Shown here piece by piece: positions 1 through 9,291 of a DNA stretch of 64,000 nucleotides; within the stretch, counting starts at the first letter, position 1; each line of letters begins with the position of its first letter. This DNA is from Beijerinckiaceae bacterium. GTDB taxonomy: Bacteria > Pseudomonadota > Alphaproteobacteria > Rhizobiales > Beijerinckiaceae. The position numbers were made by a program, and so were the translations under genes. The stretch spans positions 1-64,000 of the forward strand of contig JALOTF010000002.1 in NCBI GenBank assembly GCA_025458025.1, given 5' to 3'. The notes beneath the pieces are model-generated. The model was given only the letters and a program-made list of their open reading frames with translations, was not told the origin of the DNA and searched no databases.

Positions 1-381
1 CTCGGTGCACTTTCGGGCGGGCAGAGGCAGCTGGTGTTCCTCGCACAGGCGCTGGCAAGCAACCCCCGCGTTCTGCTGCTCGATGAACCGTTCAGCGCGC
101 TGGATATCCGCCATCAACTGGAAGTGGCCGATTTGCTCGCCCGCCTCACGCGCGAGCGTCAGCTCACGACGATCATCGTGCTGCATGACATCCCCATGGC
201 GGCGCGGCTCGCCGATCAGGTGGCTCTGCTAAAAGGGGGCAAGCTCGTTCGGCATGGGTTGGTCGGTGATGTCATTGCTTCGTCCGCCATGGACGAGGCG
301 TTTCAGATCAAGTTGATCACGGAAAGGTTGGAGAGCAACCGCGTTGACGTTCTGAGGATTGACCTGCCTGCAAGAGAATAA
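1..381 (+). CDS. ABC transporter ATP-binding protein, iron-complex type (5' truncated)
   Basis: C-terminal part of an ABC ATPase cut by the window edge. The reading frame is open from base 1 and begins inside the signature motif LSGGQRQ, followed by Walker B (VLLLDEPFSALD) and the switch histidine (IIVLHD). The spacing and the HD-I-P-M-A-ARLAD stretch resemble the FecE/BtuD/HmuV group, which powers import of ferric siderophores, haem or cobalamin, but the substrate cannot be told from this fragment. Walker A and any permease or binding protein lie outside the window. It ends with TAA at 379-381, and the next gene starts 184 bp later, so it is probably the last gene of its operon. Confidence 0.85.
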   Translation, partial: LGALSGGQRQLVFLAQALASNPRVLLLDEPFSALDIRHQLEVADLLARLTRERQLTTIIVLHDIPMAARLADQVALLKGGKLVRHGLVGDVIASSAMDEAFQIKLITERLESNRVDVLRIDLPARE

Positions 382-565
382 CCAGCTCCACGTTTTTCTC
401 CGGACAGCTTCGCGCTCTCAGGTGCTGCAGCCGAAATCGGAGCGTTCAGGTGTCAGGTCAGCTACACTCGGTTCTGATCCGGCGATGCGCTGATAATGCG
501 CGGGTAAGTGGTCGCGCTTATATTCAAGCCTGTATACAAGCTCTGCCAGAGAGCCGGGGGTCCAT

Positions 566-3097
566 ATGTCACCAGCCGAGGGAACCGTGACGCCAGACCG
601 CCCGGAGCAAGGCGGCTTGTCACCGACCCCCGCACTAGGGTTGCGAGCGCCTGATCTCGAGCGCATCGCGCTGCTGGCCGCCGCCCTGCTGGTCGGCCTC
701 GGCGTCATCATGTGGGTCGCCGGCAACTGGGACGGGCTGGGGCGCTACGGTCGCTTTGCCGTCACGGGCCTCGCGCTGGTGAGCGCTGTGGCAGGAGCGC
801 TGCTATTGCCGCGTTTGCGGGTGCCCTTCCTGCTTGTGGCCCATCTGGTTGTCGGCGGGCTCCTGGCGCTGATCGGCCAGACCTACCAGACCGGTGCCGA
901 TCCCTGGTCGCTCTTCGCGATCTGGGCGGGGCTCGTTCTCCCCTTCGCTCTGGCGGCGCGTTCGGATGCGGTGTGGAGCGCGTGGATCATCGTGGCGATG
1001 GCGGGCGTCGCCTTGTGGTCTCGCAATCAGGGACATGCGCTTTTCGGCATGCATGCGGGCTTCACAGGGGTGTTGATGGCCTGGGCGATCATTATCGGGC
1101 TTTGCCTGCCGCTGTCCCCGTGGTCGCCGGTCCAACGGCTGATGGGCAAAACGCGCTGGAGTTGGCAGATTGGTATTGTCCTCGCGCTCTCCCAGATCGT
1201 GTTCACATCCACAGGGGCTGTCTGGTCGCGTGATTATCTGCTGCTTTTCCCGCTGGGGCTCGCCCTATGCGGCGGAATGCTGTTTCTGGTCGCGTGGCGT
1301 CGGCCGTTCGATCTCGTCGTCGCCGCCTTGCTCGGCATCGCCATCGATACGCTGCTGATTGCGGGTCTGATCCGCTTCGTCTTTTCCTATGCCGAACATG
1401 AGATGATCGGCGGGAGCCTGCTGGTGGGGCTTGCTGCGGCGGCCATTGTGGCTACGACCGCGACATGGCTGTTGCGGCACCATCGCGCCGCATCTCCGGC
1501 GCAAGCCGATGCGATGTTGCCTCTACCGTCCGAACAGGCGACGCCACCCTGGCCGATTCTGGCGCTGACGGCTTTCGGCGCGGTGATGGCGGCGATTCCC
1601 TTGCTGGTTTTCTATGCCTTGCTGGTTGTTCAGCTGGTTGGAGACCGCGCGATGTCGGGACCGCTCCTGCCGGTGCTCGGCGCGTTGACACTGGGCGGAG
1701 CGGTTTTTCTGCTGCGCAGCGGCAAGCCGGGCCTTTTTTCCGATGTCCTTGCCCTGATCTTCGCGCTCGTTGGCGCCATGCAGGTTGGCTATGGTGCCTT
1801 CCGCGATCTCCCGCCGGGCATGGCCGCCATGGCGATGCTGGCGCTGCTGATCGCCCTCGCGCTCATCTTGCCGCAACGCTGGATCGGGCTGCTCGCGGGA
1901 CTTCCGGCGAGCAAGCTGGCGGGCCTCGCCATCACCAGCTTGGTGCTGCCGGATTCCATGTCGATCTGGCAGGTTCTCCTGCGCACCGGCGCGCTCTCGA
2001 TGCCCATGGTGATCGAGAACCTGCTGATCGTTGTGCTCGTCGCGCTGATGGTCCGGCCGCTTCCGCGGCTTTCGAGACTGTCATCGTTTTTCGTTGGCTG
2101 GATTGTCGGTGCGCTGATTGTTGTCGCTCTGGAGAGTGGCCCGACGCTGCTGGCTGGCGCCTTTGGCGCGGGCTTTCCGGGTGGAGGCCAAAGGGCTGGC
2201 TCGCCGATGCTGATCGGTCGGGTCATCCTGACCGGCATTGCGATACTGGGCCTCATCTGGATGGCAAGAAGCCGATCCGAATGGCGCACGCCGTTGCTGA
2301 CGGCGCATGCGCTGGCGCTGATCGTTCTGGTCGCGCTCATCCCCGCTCTCGCAGTCCCCGTCTTTGTCGGGCTGGTCATGCTGGCCGAGGGGCGACGAAA
2401 CCTTGCATTGCTGGCCGGTGCCGTTGGTCTCTGGATCGTTGGTGCCTTCTATTACAGCCTCGCTTGGCCGCTCGTCACGAAGGGGCTGGTGCTGATCAGC
2501 CTTGGTTCGGTGCTGATCGGTCTGGCGGTCGGATTGGGCCGGAAGGCACTCAAACCCGGCCTCCTCGATCCTGCCCTCGCGACAGCCTCATCCGGACTGG
2601 CCGGCCGCTCGGCACAGGGACTGGTCGCCGCCGGAGCGGCTTGCATCGTGGTGCTTTGCGGATGGAGCATCCTGTCCAAGGAATACATCCTGCGCACGGG
2701 CCGCACCGTGCTGGTGCGCATTGCGCCGGTTGATCCGCGCTCGCTCGTGCAGGGCGACTATATGACATTGGCCTTCGAATTGCCGCAGCGCCGTCCCTCG
2801 AGGGCGGCATCTGCGTTTGGAGGGCCGCAGCCGGTCGCGATTGGGCGCGTGGGCGCTGACAACGTCGTCACCTTCACCGAGATTGTTCTGAAGCGCCCGC
2901 AACTCGCGTCGGATTCGGTCGCCATTGCGCTGAACATCAAGAACGGCAACTTCGTCGTGGGCAGCGATGCGTGGTTCTTCACGGAAGGAACGGCCGACAA
3001 ATGGGCCGGTGCGCGTTACGGGATCTTTCGCGTTACCGCCGATGGTACGGCTCTTCTCGCCGGGCTGGCAGACGAGGCGCGTCGACCGATCCGGTAA
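566..3097 (+). CDS. Fused DUF2157 / DUF4401 / GDYXXLXY multi-spanning membrane protein
   Basis: An 843-residue, very hydrophobic protein. After a short N-terminus with no signal peptide, the region around residues 25-160 resembles DUF2157 (GNWDGLGRYGRF, then IGQTYQTGADPWSLF). A long run of transmembrane segments follows and fits DUF4401. The last 170 residues carry one more membrane anchor and the motif VQGDYMTLAFEL, which is the GDYxxLxY signature that names the PF14345 family. In many bacteria these parts are separate neighbouring genes; here they form one polypeptide. Function is unknown; a membrane-sensing or envelope role is only a guess. ATG at 566 follows a purine-rich GGGGG stretch. 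It has no obvious operon partner. Confidence 0.75.
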   Translation: MSPAEGTVTPDRPEQGGLSPTPALGLRAPDLERIALLAAALLVGLGVIMWVAGNWDGLGRYGRFAVTGLALVSAVAGALLLPRLRVPFLLVAHLVVGGLLALIGQTYQTGADPWSLFAIWAGLVLPFALAARSDAVWSAWIIVAMAGVALWSRNQGHALFGMHAGFTGVLMAWAIIIGLCLPLSPWSPVQRLMGKTRWSWQIGIVLALSQIVFTSTGAVWSRDYLLLFPLGLALCGGMLFLVAWRRPFDLVVAALLGIAIDTLLIAGLIRFVFSYAEHEMIGGSLLVGLAAAAIVATTATWLLRHHRAASPAQADAMLPLPSEQATPPWPILALTAFGAVMAAIPLLVFYALLVVQLVGDRAMSGPLLPVLGALTLGGAVFLLRSGKPGLFSDVLALIFALVGAMQVGYGAFRDLPPGMAAMAMLALLIALALILPQRWIGLLAGLPASKLAGLAITSLVLPDSMSIWQVLLRTGALSMPMVIENLLIVVLVALMVRPLPRLSRLSSFFVGWIVGALIVVALESGPTLLAGAFGAGFPGGGQRAGSPMLIGRVILTGIAILGLIWMARSRSEWRTPLLTAHALALIVLVALIPALAVPVFVGLVMLAEGRRNLALLAGAVGLWIVGAFYYSLAWPLVTKGLVLISLGSVLIGLAVGLGRKALKPGLLDPALATASSGLAGRSAQGLVAAGAACIVVLCGWSILSKEYILRTGRTVLVRIAPVDPRSLVQGDYMTLAFELPQRRPSRAASAFGGPQPVAIGRVGADNVVTFTEIVLKRPQLASDSVAIALNIKNGNFVVGSDAWFFTEGTADKWAGARYGIFRVTADGTALLAGLADEARRPIR

Positions 3098-3530
3098 TCG
3101 CGGCATGAAGGCCCTAATTTAAGGTGGGCTTTGCGCGTACCGTCTTGCTTGCCGCTCTCCCTGGCCGGATCCCGCGGTGGTCAATTGGCATCGCTTCCGC
3201 GACCTTCGCCCGAAGTAAAGCCAGTTCGCGCAGCGGCTGGACATTCATCGCGTTGCGCGACATCCGGGCCAGATGGCCGATGGTCATTTTCATAATGCGA
3301 TAAGTATGCGCACGAAAACGGACAAGGGCGAACGTCTGTGGAGGGGAAAGTGGTGCGAGCTATTGCGGCGAATGGCCGTTGCTTTAGCCGCAAGCGGATC
3401 GGGAGGCAAGCGTCCTTTCTGGGCTCGGCTTGCAATCTCTCCCAGCAGTCCGCACTGGCCATTGCCATCCGGCGGGAGCGCTGTTGCTTAACGCGGCATA
3501 TCGCAAACCGGTGTCAGGCCTCGCGTCAGC
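3098..3530. other. 433-bp intergenic region without a clear gene
   Basis: This gap separates the rightward DUF2157 fusion gene from the end of the leftward hemY gene. Neither strand holds an ORF I recognise, apart from a short possible regulator remnant described separately at 3114-3293. No strong hairpin plus T-run was seen. Confidence 0.5.
3114..3293 (-). pseudogene. Possible MerR-type regulator remnant (59 codons)
   Basis: A short reverse-strand frame from ATG 3293 to TAG 3114. Its start, MKMTIGHLARMS, resembles the first strand and helix of MerR-family DNA-binding domains (MTIGELARxTG). A little further on, NVQPLREL can be laid over the recognition-helix region NVETIRYYE. The match is poor, there is an apparent small insertion between the two parts, no good ribosome-binding site precedes it, and the rest is not MerR-like. 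It could be a decayed gene fragment or chance. It is included because it is the only thing with any resemblance in this gap. Confidence 0.18.
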
Positions 3531-5087
3531 TCAGCCGAAAAGGCGGAAGCGCTTGGCGGGCTTTGGCGCGTTGGGATCCGGCCCCGGATCATCCGGAATG
3601 AAGGGCTGAATCACCTCTTCGATGGGGCGGGGCGCTTCATTTGTTGCGGCCGGTGTTGCGGGGGGTGCGGGCGCCAGCTCGGACTCTGCCAAGCTCGCGA
3701 TCTCCACCGGCGGCGGAGCTGGTGCGACAGGTTCTGCCGGCGCGATTTCGAGTGGAATAGGGGCTTCGAAGCGATCGGCGTCGATGCGGGCGCGCAAGGC
3801 CGCATCCTGCGCCTGCGGCGGCTCCTGCCAGCGATAGGCACCGATGATGCCCGAGGGCGAAACCGGCTTCCAGTGATCGGAGACCGAATCCTCCGCCACC
3901 CAGGCCGGGTCGCGCGGCGCACGTGAGGCGCGCGCCAGCCAGGAGCGAACAAGGCCCTGGTTGCCGCTTTCGGCATCCTCGAGTTCAGCCATCAGAAGGC
4001 AGGCGCGGGCCGTCGGCTTCTGAAGCACGAGGGCTTCGAGCGCCTCGCGCGCCTCGCCGAATTCGCGCGCGTCAATCGCGGCGCGGGCCACGATGAAGCG
4101 GGATTCGCGGGCATTGGGCGCGAGCTTCTCCAGCGTGCGGGCGCGTTTCAGGCGATCCAGCGCGGAATCACCGGGACGCGCGCCGAGATGCGCCTCGGCA
4201 AGATCGGGATGCGGCTCGGCCTTCCATGCGGTTTCGAGCACGCGCGCGGCCTTGCCGGTATCCCCGCGCGCCGCGAGCCGGCGCGCGACGAGCACAGCCG
4301 CCGGCACGAGCGTCGGTGCAAGCCGCAGGGCATCCTGCGCCAGCGCGAGGGCTTCGTCGGGGTTGCGCTCCTGGCTGTCGAGCGCCGCAGCCGTGAGCAG
4401 GACGGAGCGCAGGCGCTTGCCCTCGGCCTTGTCAATCAGCCGGCGGGAGACGCCCTGCTCCACCACCTCGATGGCGCCGCGCCAATCGCCGGCCTGCGCT
4501 CTCATGCGCAGCATGGCATCATTGGCCCAACTTGCTCCGGGGCTGGTGCGATAAGCCTGTTCGGCCAGCATGCGGCTTGCTTCGCCATCGCCACGCCGCG
4601 CGGCCTCCACGAACAGCCCGCGTAGGCCGAGGCCGTGCGTATCCGGGTTGTCGAGCATCGCCTTGAAGGCGAGTTCGGCGCCCTTTTCGTTGCCGGCGAG
4701 TTGCGCGGTTTGCGCCTTCAGCAGAAGCGCCAGCGGCTCGCTGCCGAGCAGGCGCTCGGAATCCCGCGCATGGCGCTCGGCCTGGCGCTGGTCGCCCACA
4801 CCCACGGCCACGAGGCCGCGTGCGACGGCGAGTTGGCCCTTCTCGCGCCGGCGCATGCGGTTCGCGAGGCCGATGAGGCTCGGCAGGCGAAAGACCAGCC
4901 TGAGAACCGACCAGAGGATCATCAACGCGACAAAGCCCGCGAGAAGCCCGGCAATGCCGGTCAGCAGGCTCACGCGGTATTCGGTTTCGCCCCATTGCAG
5001 CAGCACATGGCCGGGTGTGTCGGCGAGTTGCGCGAAGCCGAAGGCGATGGCCAGAAGCAGCAGAAAAAACGCAAGCAATCTCAACAT
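3531..5087 (-). CDS. hemY: HemY family membrane protein
   Basis: 518 residues. The N-terminus has two membrane segments (about residues 1-20 and 42-62) separated by the stretch PGHVLLQWGETEYRVSL, typical of the HemY N-terminal domain. A long soluble region of TPR-like helices follows, and the tail is rich in Pro and Ala. This is the proteobacterial HemY of haem operons, an inner-membrane TPR protein distinct from Bacillus HemY, the protoporphyrinogen oxidase. Its exact biochemical role in late haem synthesis is unsettled. The frame is open far upstream, but ATG 5087 (MLRLLAFFLLL) gives the expected start 10 bp after the Mic60-like gene. Last gene of the leftward haem cluster. Confidence 0.88.
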   Translation of the reverse strand: MLRLLAFFLLLLAIAFGFAQLADTPGHVLLQWGETEYRVSLLTGIAGLLAGFVALMILWSVLRLVFRLPSLIGLANRMRRREKGQLAVARGLVAVGVGDQRQAERHARDSERLLGSEPLALLLKAQTAQLAGNEKGAELAFKAMLDNPDTHGLGLRGLFVEAARRGDGEASRMLAEQAYRTSPGASWANDAMLRMRAQAGDWRGAIEVVEQGVSRRLIDKAEGKRLRSVLLTAAALDSQERNPDEALALAQDALRLAPTLVPAAVLVARRLAARGDTGKAARVLETAWKAEPHPDLAEAHLGARPGDSALDRLKRARTLEKLAPNARESRFIVARAAIDAREFGEAREALEALVLQKPTARACLLMAELEDAESGNQGLVRSWLARASRAPRDPAWVAEDSVSDHWKPVSPSGIIGAYRWQEPPQAQDAALRARIDADRFEAPIPLEIAPAEPVAPAPPPVEIASLAESELAPAPPATPAATNEAPRPIEEVIQPFIPDDPGPDPNAPKPAKRFRLFG

Positions 5088-5097
5088 GCGGGCATCC

Positions 5098-6327
5098 TCA
5101 CGGCTTCGCCGGCGCGGCGGCGCGGGCAAGCCCGGCGAGGCTTTCCTGCCGGATCTGGCGAATGGCATCGCCGGCCTTGGCGCGCGCTTCGGCCTTGGCC
5201 TTCCAGCCTGCGAAGCGCTCGGCGCGCGGGGCGGAAAGACGGCTGACGAGCGTGATCGCAGTTGCGAGATCGCCGCGTCCCACGGCCTGTTCGGCGCGCG
5301 CGAGATGGGCGGCGTCATCCGTACCGGTGATCTCGCCGGTGCGGCGCACTTCCACCAGCGAGGCCGCGCCGTGCTTGAGGCGGGTGAGGAAATCAGCCTG
5401 CTGGCCGGTTGCTGCCTCGGCGCTGGCCTTGGCGAGGTCGCGCAATTCGTTGCCGAGGCTCGCGAGCGAGGGCGGCGCATCCTTCGCGAAAGCCGCGAGG
5501 GGTGCGAGCCGTTCGGCTGACACGCCCAAGGCCTTGAGGGCCTCGATTGCGCCGCCAAGGGACTCATTGCGCTGGAAGCCCTCGGCAAGGTTCTGGCTCA
5601 CCACGGAAGCGGCAGAGGCGCGGGCGAGTTCGCCATTGGCGGAGGCCACGGCCTTTGCGAGCGTAGTGACCTGCTCGTTGAGGCCGGTGACGCGCGCGGC
5701 CTGCCCCTCGGCCTGCTTCGTGGCTGCTTCAGCGGCGCTGCGCAGGCGCTCGATCTCGGCGGCCATGTCCGGGGTCGGGCCGGTAGCGGGTGAACCCGAC
5801 GCCACAGGGCGCTCCGAAAGGGTTTTCAAGGCACCGGAAAGGCGGCTGATTTCGGCCTGAAGCGCCTGTTCGCGCGGCGCGAATTCCGCGAGGGTCTTCT
5901 CGGCCTTGGCGAGGCGCTCCGTAAGTTCGGCGGGGATGGCGGCTGCCGGTGGCTTCGCCTGTTCCAGCCGCGCGAGGCGCTGGTCAAGCGCTGTCGCAAG
6001 CTTCATATCCGACCCGCCGAGCAGCGCCTGCACGCCGAGGCTCCCCACGACGCCTGCCACGAGGGCGAGCGCCAGCGGCATGGCCATGGAAGGCTTGGCC
6101 GGAGGTGGCGGTGGCGGGGCTTCGGCGACCGGCGGTTCGGGCTGCGATGCGGCCTCGGCACGAGGCTCATCTGCCGGGGCGGGAGCCGGCTCGGTTCTCA
6201 CCTCGCTGACCGATTCGGCCGGCAGATCGATCTCGACCGGCGGGCGTGATTTCTTCGGGCGGGCATTCTCGCCGGGCTTGGTCGAGGCGGATTCGGTCTC
6301 ATCGCCGTTCTTGGGCGTGGTTTCCAT
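5098..6327 (-). CDS. Mic60/mitofilin-like inner membrane protein (COG4223)
   Basis: 409 residues. The N-terminal 80 residues are charged and Pro-rich and should be cytoplasmic. One transmembrane helix spans about 81-103. A coiled-coil-prone Ala/Glu/Leu region covers about 110-240, and the C-terminal helical domain resembles mitofilin. Alphaproteobacterial Mic60 homologues are known to sit in the haem operon beside hemY, which is exactly this context. Mic60 shapes inner-membrane folds and contacts with the outer membrane in mitochondria and in alphaproteobacteria. The start at 6327 (METTPKNGDE) lies 74 bp after hemD. Assignment rests on architecture and neighbourhood more than on diagnostic residues. 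Confidence 0.8.
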   Translation of the reverse strand: METTPKNGDETESASTKPGENARPKKSRPPVEIDLPAESVSEVRTEPAPAPADEPRAEAASQPEPPVAEAPPPPPPAKPSMAMPLALALVAGVVGSLGVQALLGGSDMKLATALDQRLARLEQAKPPAAAIPAELTERLAKAEKTLAEFAPREQALQAEISRLSGALKTLSERPVASGSPATGPTPDMAAEIERLRSAAEAATKQAEGQAARVTGLNEQVTTLAKAVASANGELARASAASVVSQNLAEGFQRNESLGGAIEALKALGVSAERLAPLAAFAKDAPPSLASLGNELRDLAKASAEAATGQQADFLTRLKHGAASLVEVRRTGEITGTDDAAHLARAEQAVGRGDLATAITLVSRLSAPRAERFAGWKAKAEARAKAGDAIRQIRQESLAGLARAAAPAKP

Positions 6328-6401
6328 GGGCTGAACCTCCCCGTCCTTCCCTGCGATGCTTCGCTTGCCTGCCGCCCATCAAACGAAAACGCGGCGGGGC
6401 G

Positions 6402-7145
6402 TCAATCGAATTGCGTATCGGTTTGTTCTCGCGCAAGGGCGAGGGCGGTTCTCACGAGGCTTGCAGCGTTCCGTTCTGGGGCGAGCGCGATGCGTGGCTC
6501 GAAGGGCAACGGCCCCATCACGGCGCGCAAGGTGCCGGAGACAGCGGGCGAGAGGCAGGCCTGCCCTGTGCGCCAGAGGTGCTCGCGATGCGGCGAATGC
6601 TGAATCGCCCGCGCGAGGCTCGCTGCACTTTCGCGGCTGAAATGCAGCACGGCATCGACGGGATTCTTAAGTTTTGCATCGATATCTTCGGCCGAAGCGC
6701 CTTCTTCCATGCGGTATCGCCGCCAGAGATCGAGCGAGAGGCCGGATGCTGTCGCGTCCGCCTCGAGTTCCGGCCGGCGGGGCTCGCCTGCGAGGTAGAT
6801 CGCCCGACGACCGGCAAAGGGAGCTAGCAATGGCTTCAGGCTTGCGGCCTCGCCCCCGGCGATGCGGATATCCGAGAAGCCGACCAGCCCTGCGGCTTCG
6901 GCCGTCACCCCGCCCACAGTGAGGCAGGGCAGACCGAGCCAATCCTGCGGGATGGGCTCGCCCAACCGGAAGGCGCGCGGCGAGGTCGCGATCAGGAGAT
7001 CCGGCTTCGGTGGCGCCGCCTCGAGGATCGCCACCTCGCGCCGCGTGGTGAGCAGAACCGCCTCGCCGCCGAGTTCTGCAATAAGCCGCGCAGTGTCGCT
7101 GGCATCCGGCTCCGCGCGGGTCACCAGCAGGCGCGGGCGGTTCAT
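6402..7145 (-). CDS. hemD: Uroporphyrinogen-III synthase
   Basis: 247 residues, the usual length. HemD closes and rearranges hydroxymethylbilane, the product of HemC, to uroporphyrinogen III. The protein starts MNRPRLLVTRAEPDA, the normal first strand of this family, and has the two-lobed pattern with GVTAEAAGLVGF in the first half and the VDAVLHFSRESAASL stretch in the second. HemD sequences are weakly conserved, so the placement three bases after hemC on the same strand is important support. It is probably translated together with hemC. Confidence 0.93.
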   Translation of the reverse strand: MNRPRLLVTRAEPDASDTARLIAELGGEAVLLTTRREVAILEAAPPKPDLLIATSPRAFRLGEPIPQDWLGLPCLTVGGVTAEAAGLVGFSDIRIAGGEAASLKPLLAPFAGRRAIYLAGEPRRPELEADATASGLSLDLWRRYRMEEGASAEDIDAKLKNPVDAVLHFSRESAASLARAIQHSPHREHLWRTGQACLSPAVSGTLRAVMGPLPFEPRIALAPERNAASLVRTALALAREQTDTQFD

Positions 7146-7148
7146 CGC

Positions 7149-8084
7149 CTAGCCCACCACCCCGGCGGGAATTTCCGCGCGGAGTTCCCGACCGAGGGAC
7201 GCGCCGAGTTCGGCGGCCTTGGCATCCGTCGGCGCAGGGAGCGTAGCCTCACGCGTCCAGACGCGGGTGCCATCAGGCGCGAGCACAATGCCGGCGAAGC
7301 GCAGGGCGCCATCCACAAGCCGCGCCGAACCGCCGATGGGCGTGCGGCAGGAGCCATCGAGTACGCCGAGGAAGGCGCGTTCGGCGGCGAGCGCGAGGCC
7401 GGTCTCACGATGCACGATCGCGTCGGTCAGGGCCAGCACGCGCGCATCACCATCGCGCGCCACCAGGGCAATCGCACCCTGGCCCACGGCGGGGGTGAAG
7501 GTCTCGGGGTCGAGCGCTTCGGTCGCGTGTTCGGCGAGGCCGAGGCGATTGAGGCCGGCCATGGCGAGCACGATGGCATCAAAGGTGCCGTTCGCGACCT
7601 TGTCGAGGCGGGTTTGCACATTACCGCGCAGCATCTCGATGGTCAGATCAGGGCGCAGGCGCTTCAGAAGGGCCTGACGACGGAGCGACACCGTGCCCAC
7701 CTTCGCGCCCTGCGGCAGATTGGCGAGCGTCTTCCAGCGTGGCGCGATGAGTGCATCGCGAATGTCGTTGCGCGGCAAGTAACCCGCCACAACCAGGCCA
7801 TCCGGCAGCGTGGTCGGCAGGTCTTTCGCCGAATGCACCGCGAGATCCACGCGGCCCTCGAGCTGTGCGGCGTCGATTTCTTTCGTGAACAGCCCCTTGC
7901 CGCCGATTTCCGAGAGCGGGCGATCCTGCGTCGCATCTCCCGTGGTGCGGATGATCTCGGTCGCAACCGCGTCCTCGCCGAGGCCATGGGCCTCGCGCAG
8001 GGCAGCGGCGGTCATGCGGGCCTGAGCGAGTGCAAGCGGTGAACCGCGCGTGCCCAAGGTGAGAAGAGGCGCTACAGCAGTCAC
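7149..8084 (-). CDS. hemC: Hydroxymethylbilane synthase (porphobilinogen deaminase)
   Basis: 311 residues. It polymerises four porphobilinogen units into hydroxymethylbilane. Visible signatures: [11 protein letters not shown] near residues 11-21, HSAKDLP at 84-90 with the catalytic Asp88, SLRRQA at 133-138, and GSCRTPIGG with Cys246, which carries the dipyrromethane cofactor. The frame continues upstream, but GTG 8084 ([15 protein letters not shown]) gives the family-length protein. First gene of hemC-hemD-Mic60-hemY and divergent from tsaD, a common alphaproteobacterial arrangement; the 129-bp gap must hold both promoters. Confidence 0.96.
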   Translation of the reverse strand: MTAVAPLLTLGTRGSPLALAQARMTAAALREAHGLGEDAVATEIIRTTGDATQDRPLSEIGGKGLFTKEIDAAQLEGRVDLAVHSAKDLPTTLPDGLVVAGYLPRNDIRDALIAPRWKTLANLPQGAKVGTVSLRRQALLKRLRPDLTIEMLRGNVQTRLDKVANGTFDAIVLAMAGLNRLGLAEHATEALDPETFTPAVGQGAIALVARDGDARVLALTDAIVHRETGLALAAERAFLGVLDGSCRTPIGGSARLVDGALRFAGIVLAPDGTRVWTREATLPAPTDAKAAELGASLGRELRAEIPAGVVG

Positions 8085-8213
8085 GGCAGATCCTGTCGGT
8101 TCGAGCCTTCCCCCGAAGGCCACTCTTCGTCTAGAACGGCCGGACGGGCTTCGGCAAGAAGCCTGATGAATTTCGTTGCAGCCGAGCAAGTTTCGGAAAT
8201 CAGACGGGAAGTC

Positions 8214-9278
8214 ATGTTGTCCTTGCGCGTTCTTGGGTTGGAGACTACCTGCGACGAGACATCCGCGGCCATCGTCGAGGTCTCCCGGGATGGCACGCGG
8301 CGCATCCTGTCGAACCGCATTCGCTCGCAGATTGCCGAACACGCGCCTTTCGGGGGCGTGGTGCCGGAGATTGCGGCGCGCGCCCATGTCGAGATTCTCG
8401 ACCGGATGATCGACGATGCCCTGAAGGAAGCGGGCATCACCATGACGAACCTCGATGGCATCGCGGCCGCCGCCGGTCCGGGCCTTATCGGCGGCGTGCT
8501 CGTGGGCCTCACCACCGGCAAGGCATTGGCGCTGGCGCTCGGCAAGCCGCTGGTAGCGGTGAACCATCTCGAGGCGCATGCCCTCACCCCGCGCCTTACC
8601 GAAGAGGTGGGGTTCCCTTACCTGCTGTTGCTGGTTTCAGGAGGGCACACGCAGCTCGTGGCTGTGGAAGATATCGGCAAATATCGCCGCATCGGCACGA
8701 CGATTGACGATGCGATTGGCGAGGCCTTCGACAAGGTTGCGAAGATGCTCTCGCTCGGTTTCCCCGGCGGTCCCGCCGTGGAGCGCGCGGCCGAGAAGGG
8801 CGATGCCAGCCGCTTCGCCTTGCCACGCCCGCTTCTGGGCCGACCGGAGCCCAATTTCTCGCTCTCCGGCCTGAAAACGGCCGTGCGCCTCGCGGCTGAG
8901 GCGGTGCAGCCGCTCAACGAACAGGATTGCGCCGATCTCTGCGCGAGCTTCCAGGCGGCGATTGTCGATTGCATCGTCGATCGCACGCGGATGGGAATCC
9001 GTGCGTTCCGCCAGCAGGTGGGTAGTCCCACAGCGCTTGTGATCGCCGGTGGCGTGGGCGCGAACCGCGCGATCCGCATGGCCCTCCAGCGCGTGGCGAT
9101 GGAGGCCGGCCTCAAATGCCTCGTGCCGCCGCCGGCGCTCTGCACCGATAACGGCGCGATGATCGCCTGGGCCGGAATCGAGCGTTTGCGGCGGGGCATG
9201 ACCGATGGTCTCGATTTCGCCGCGCGCCCGCGCTGGCCGCTGGATGAGGCGGCGGCGAAACCCGGAGCGCGAGCATGA
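8214..9278 (+). CDS. tsaD: tRNA N6-adenosine threonylcarbamoyltransferase TsaD
   Basis: 354 residues from ATG 8214 ([16 protein letters not shown]). TsaD transfers threonylcarbamoyl from TC-AMP to A37 of ANN-decoding tRNAs, working with TsaB and TsaE. The ASKHA nucleotide-binding motifs are clear: [10 protein letters not shown] at the start, the metal-binding NHLEAHA (His118, His122), [10 protein letters not shown], and [13 protein letters not shown] near the C-terminus. An upstream in-frame ATG at 8166 would add 16 unconserved residues; I prefer 8214 because family members start right before the first strand. gpsA begins 13 bp after the stop. Confidence 0.96.
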   Translation: MLSLRVLGLETTCDETSAAIVEVSRDGTRRILSNRIRSQIAEHAPFGGVVPEIAARAHVEILDRMIDDALKEAGITMTNLDGIAAAAGPGLIGGVLVGLTTGKALALALGKPLVAVNHLEAHALTPRLTEEVGFPYLLLLVSGGHTQLVAVEDIGKYRRIGTTIDDAIGEAFDKVAKMLSLGFPGGPAVERAAEKGDASRFALPRPLLGRPEPNFSLSGLKTAVRLAAEAVQPLNEQDCADLCASFQAAIVDCIVDRTRMGIRAFRQQVGSPTALVIAGGVGANRAIRMALQRVAMEAGLKCLVPPPALCTDNGAMIAWAGIERLRRGMTDGLDFAARPRWPLDEAAAKPGARA

Positions 9279-9291
9279 AAGAAGCTCGTGC

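Noticed and set aside
521..540. TGTATACA palindrome upstream of the DUF2157 fusion gene as a GntR-type operator
   Set aside because: Only 8 symmetrical bases, and no matching regulator is nearby; it could be a chance -10-like sequence.
418..726. 102-codon reverse frame before the DUF2157 fusion gene
   Set aside because: Overlaps the start of a well-supported gene on the other strand and shows a Ser/Arg/Pro-rich antisense composition.
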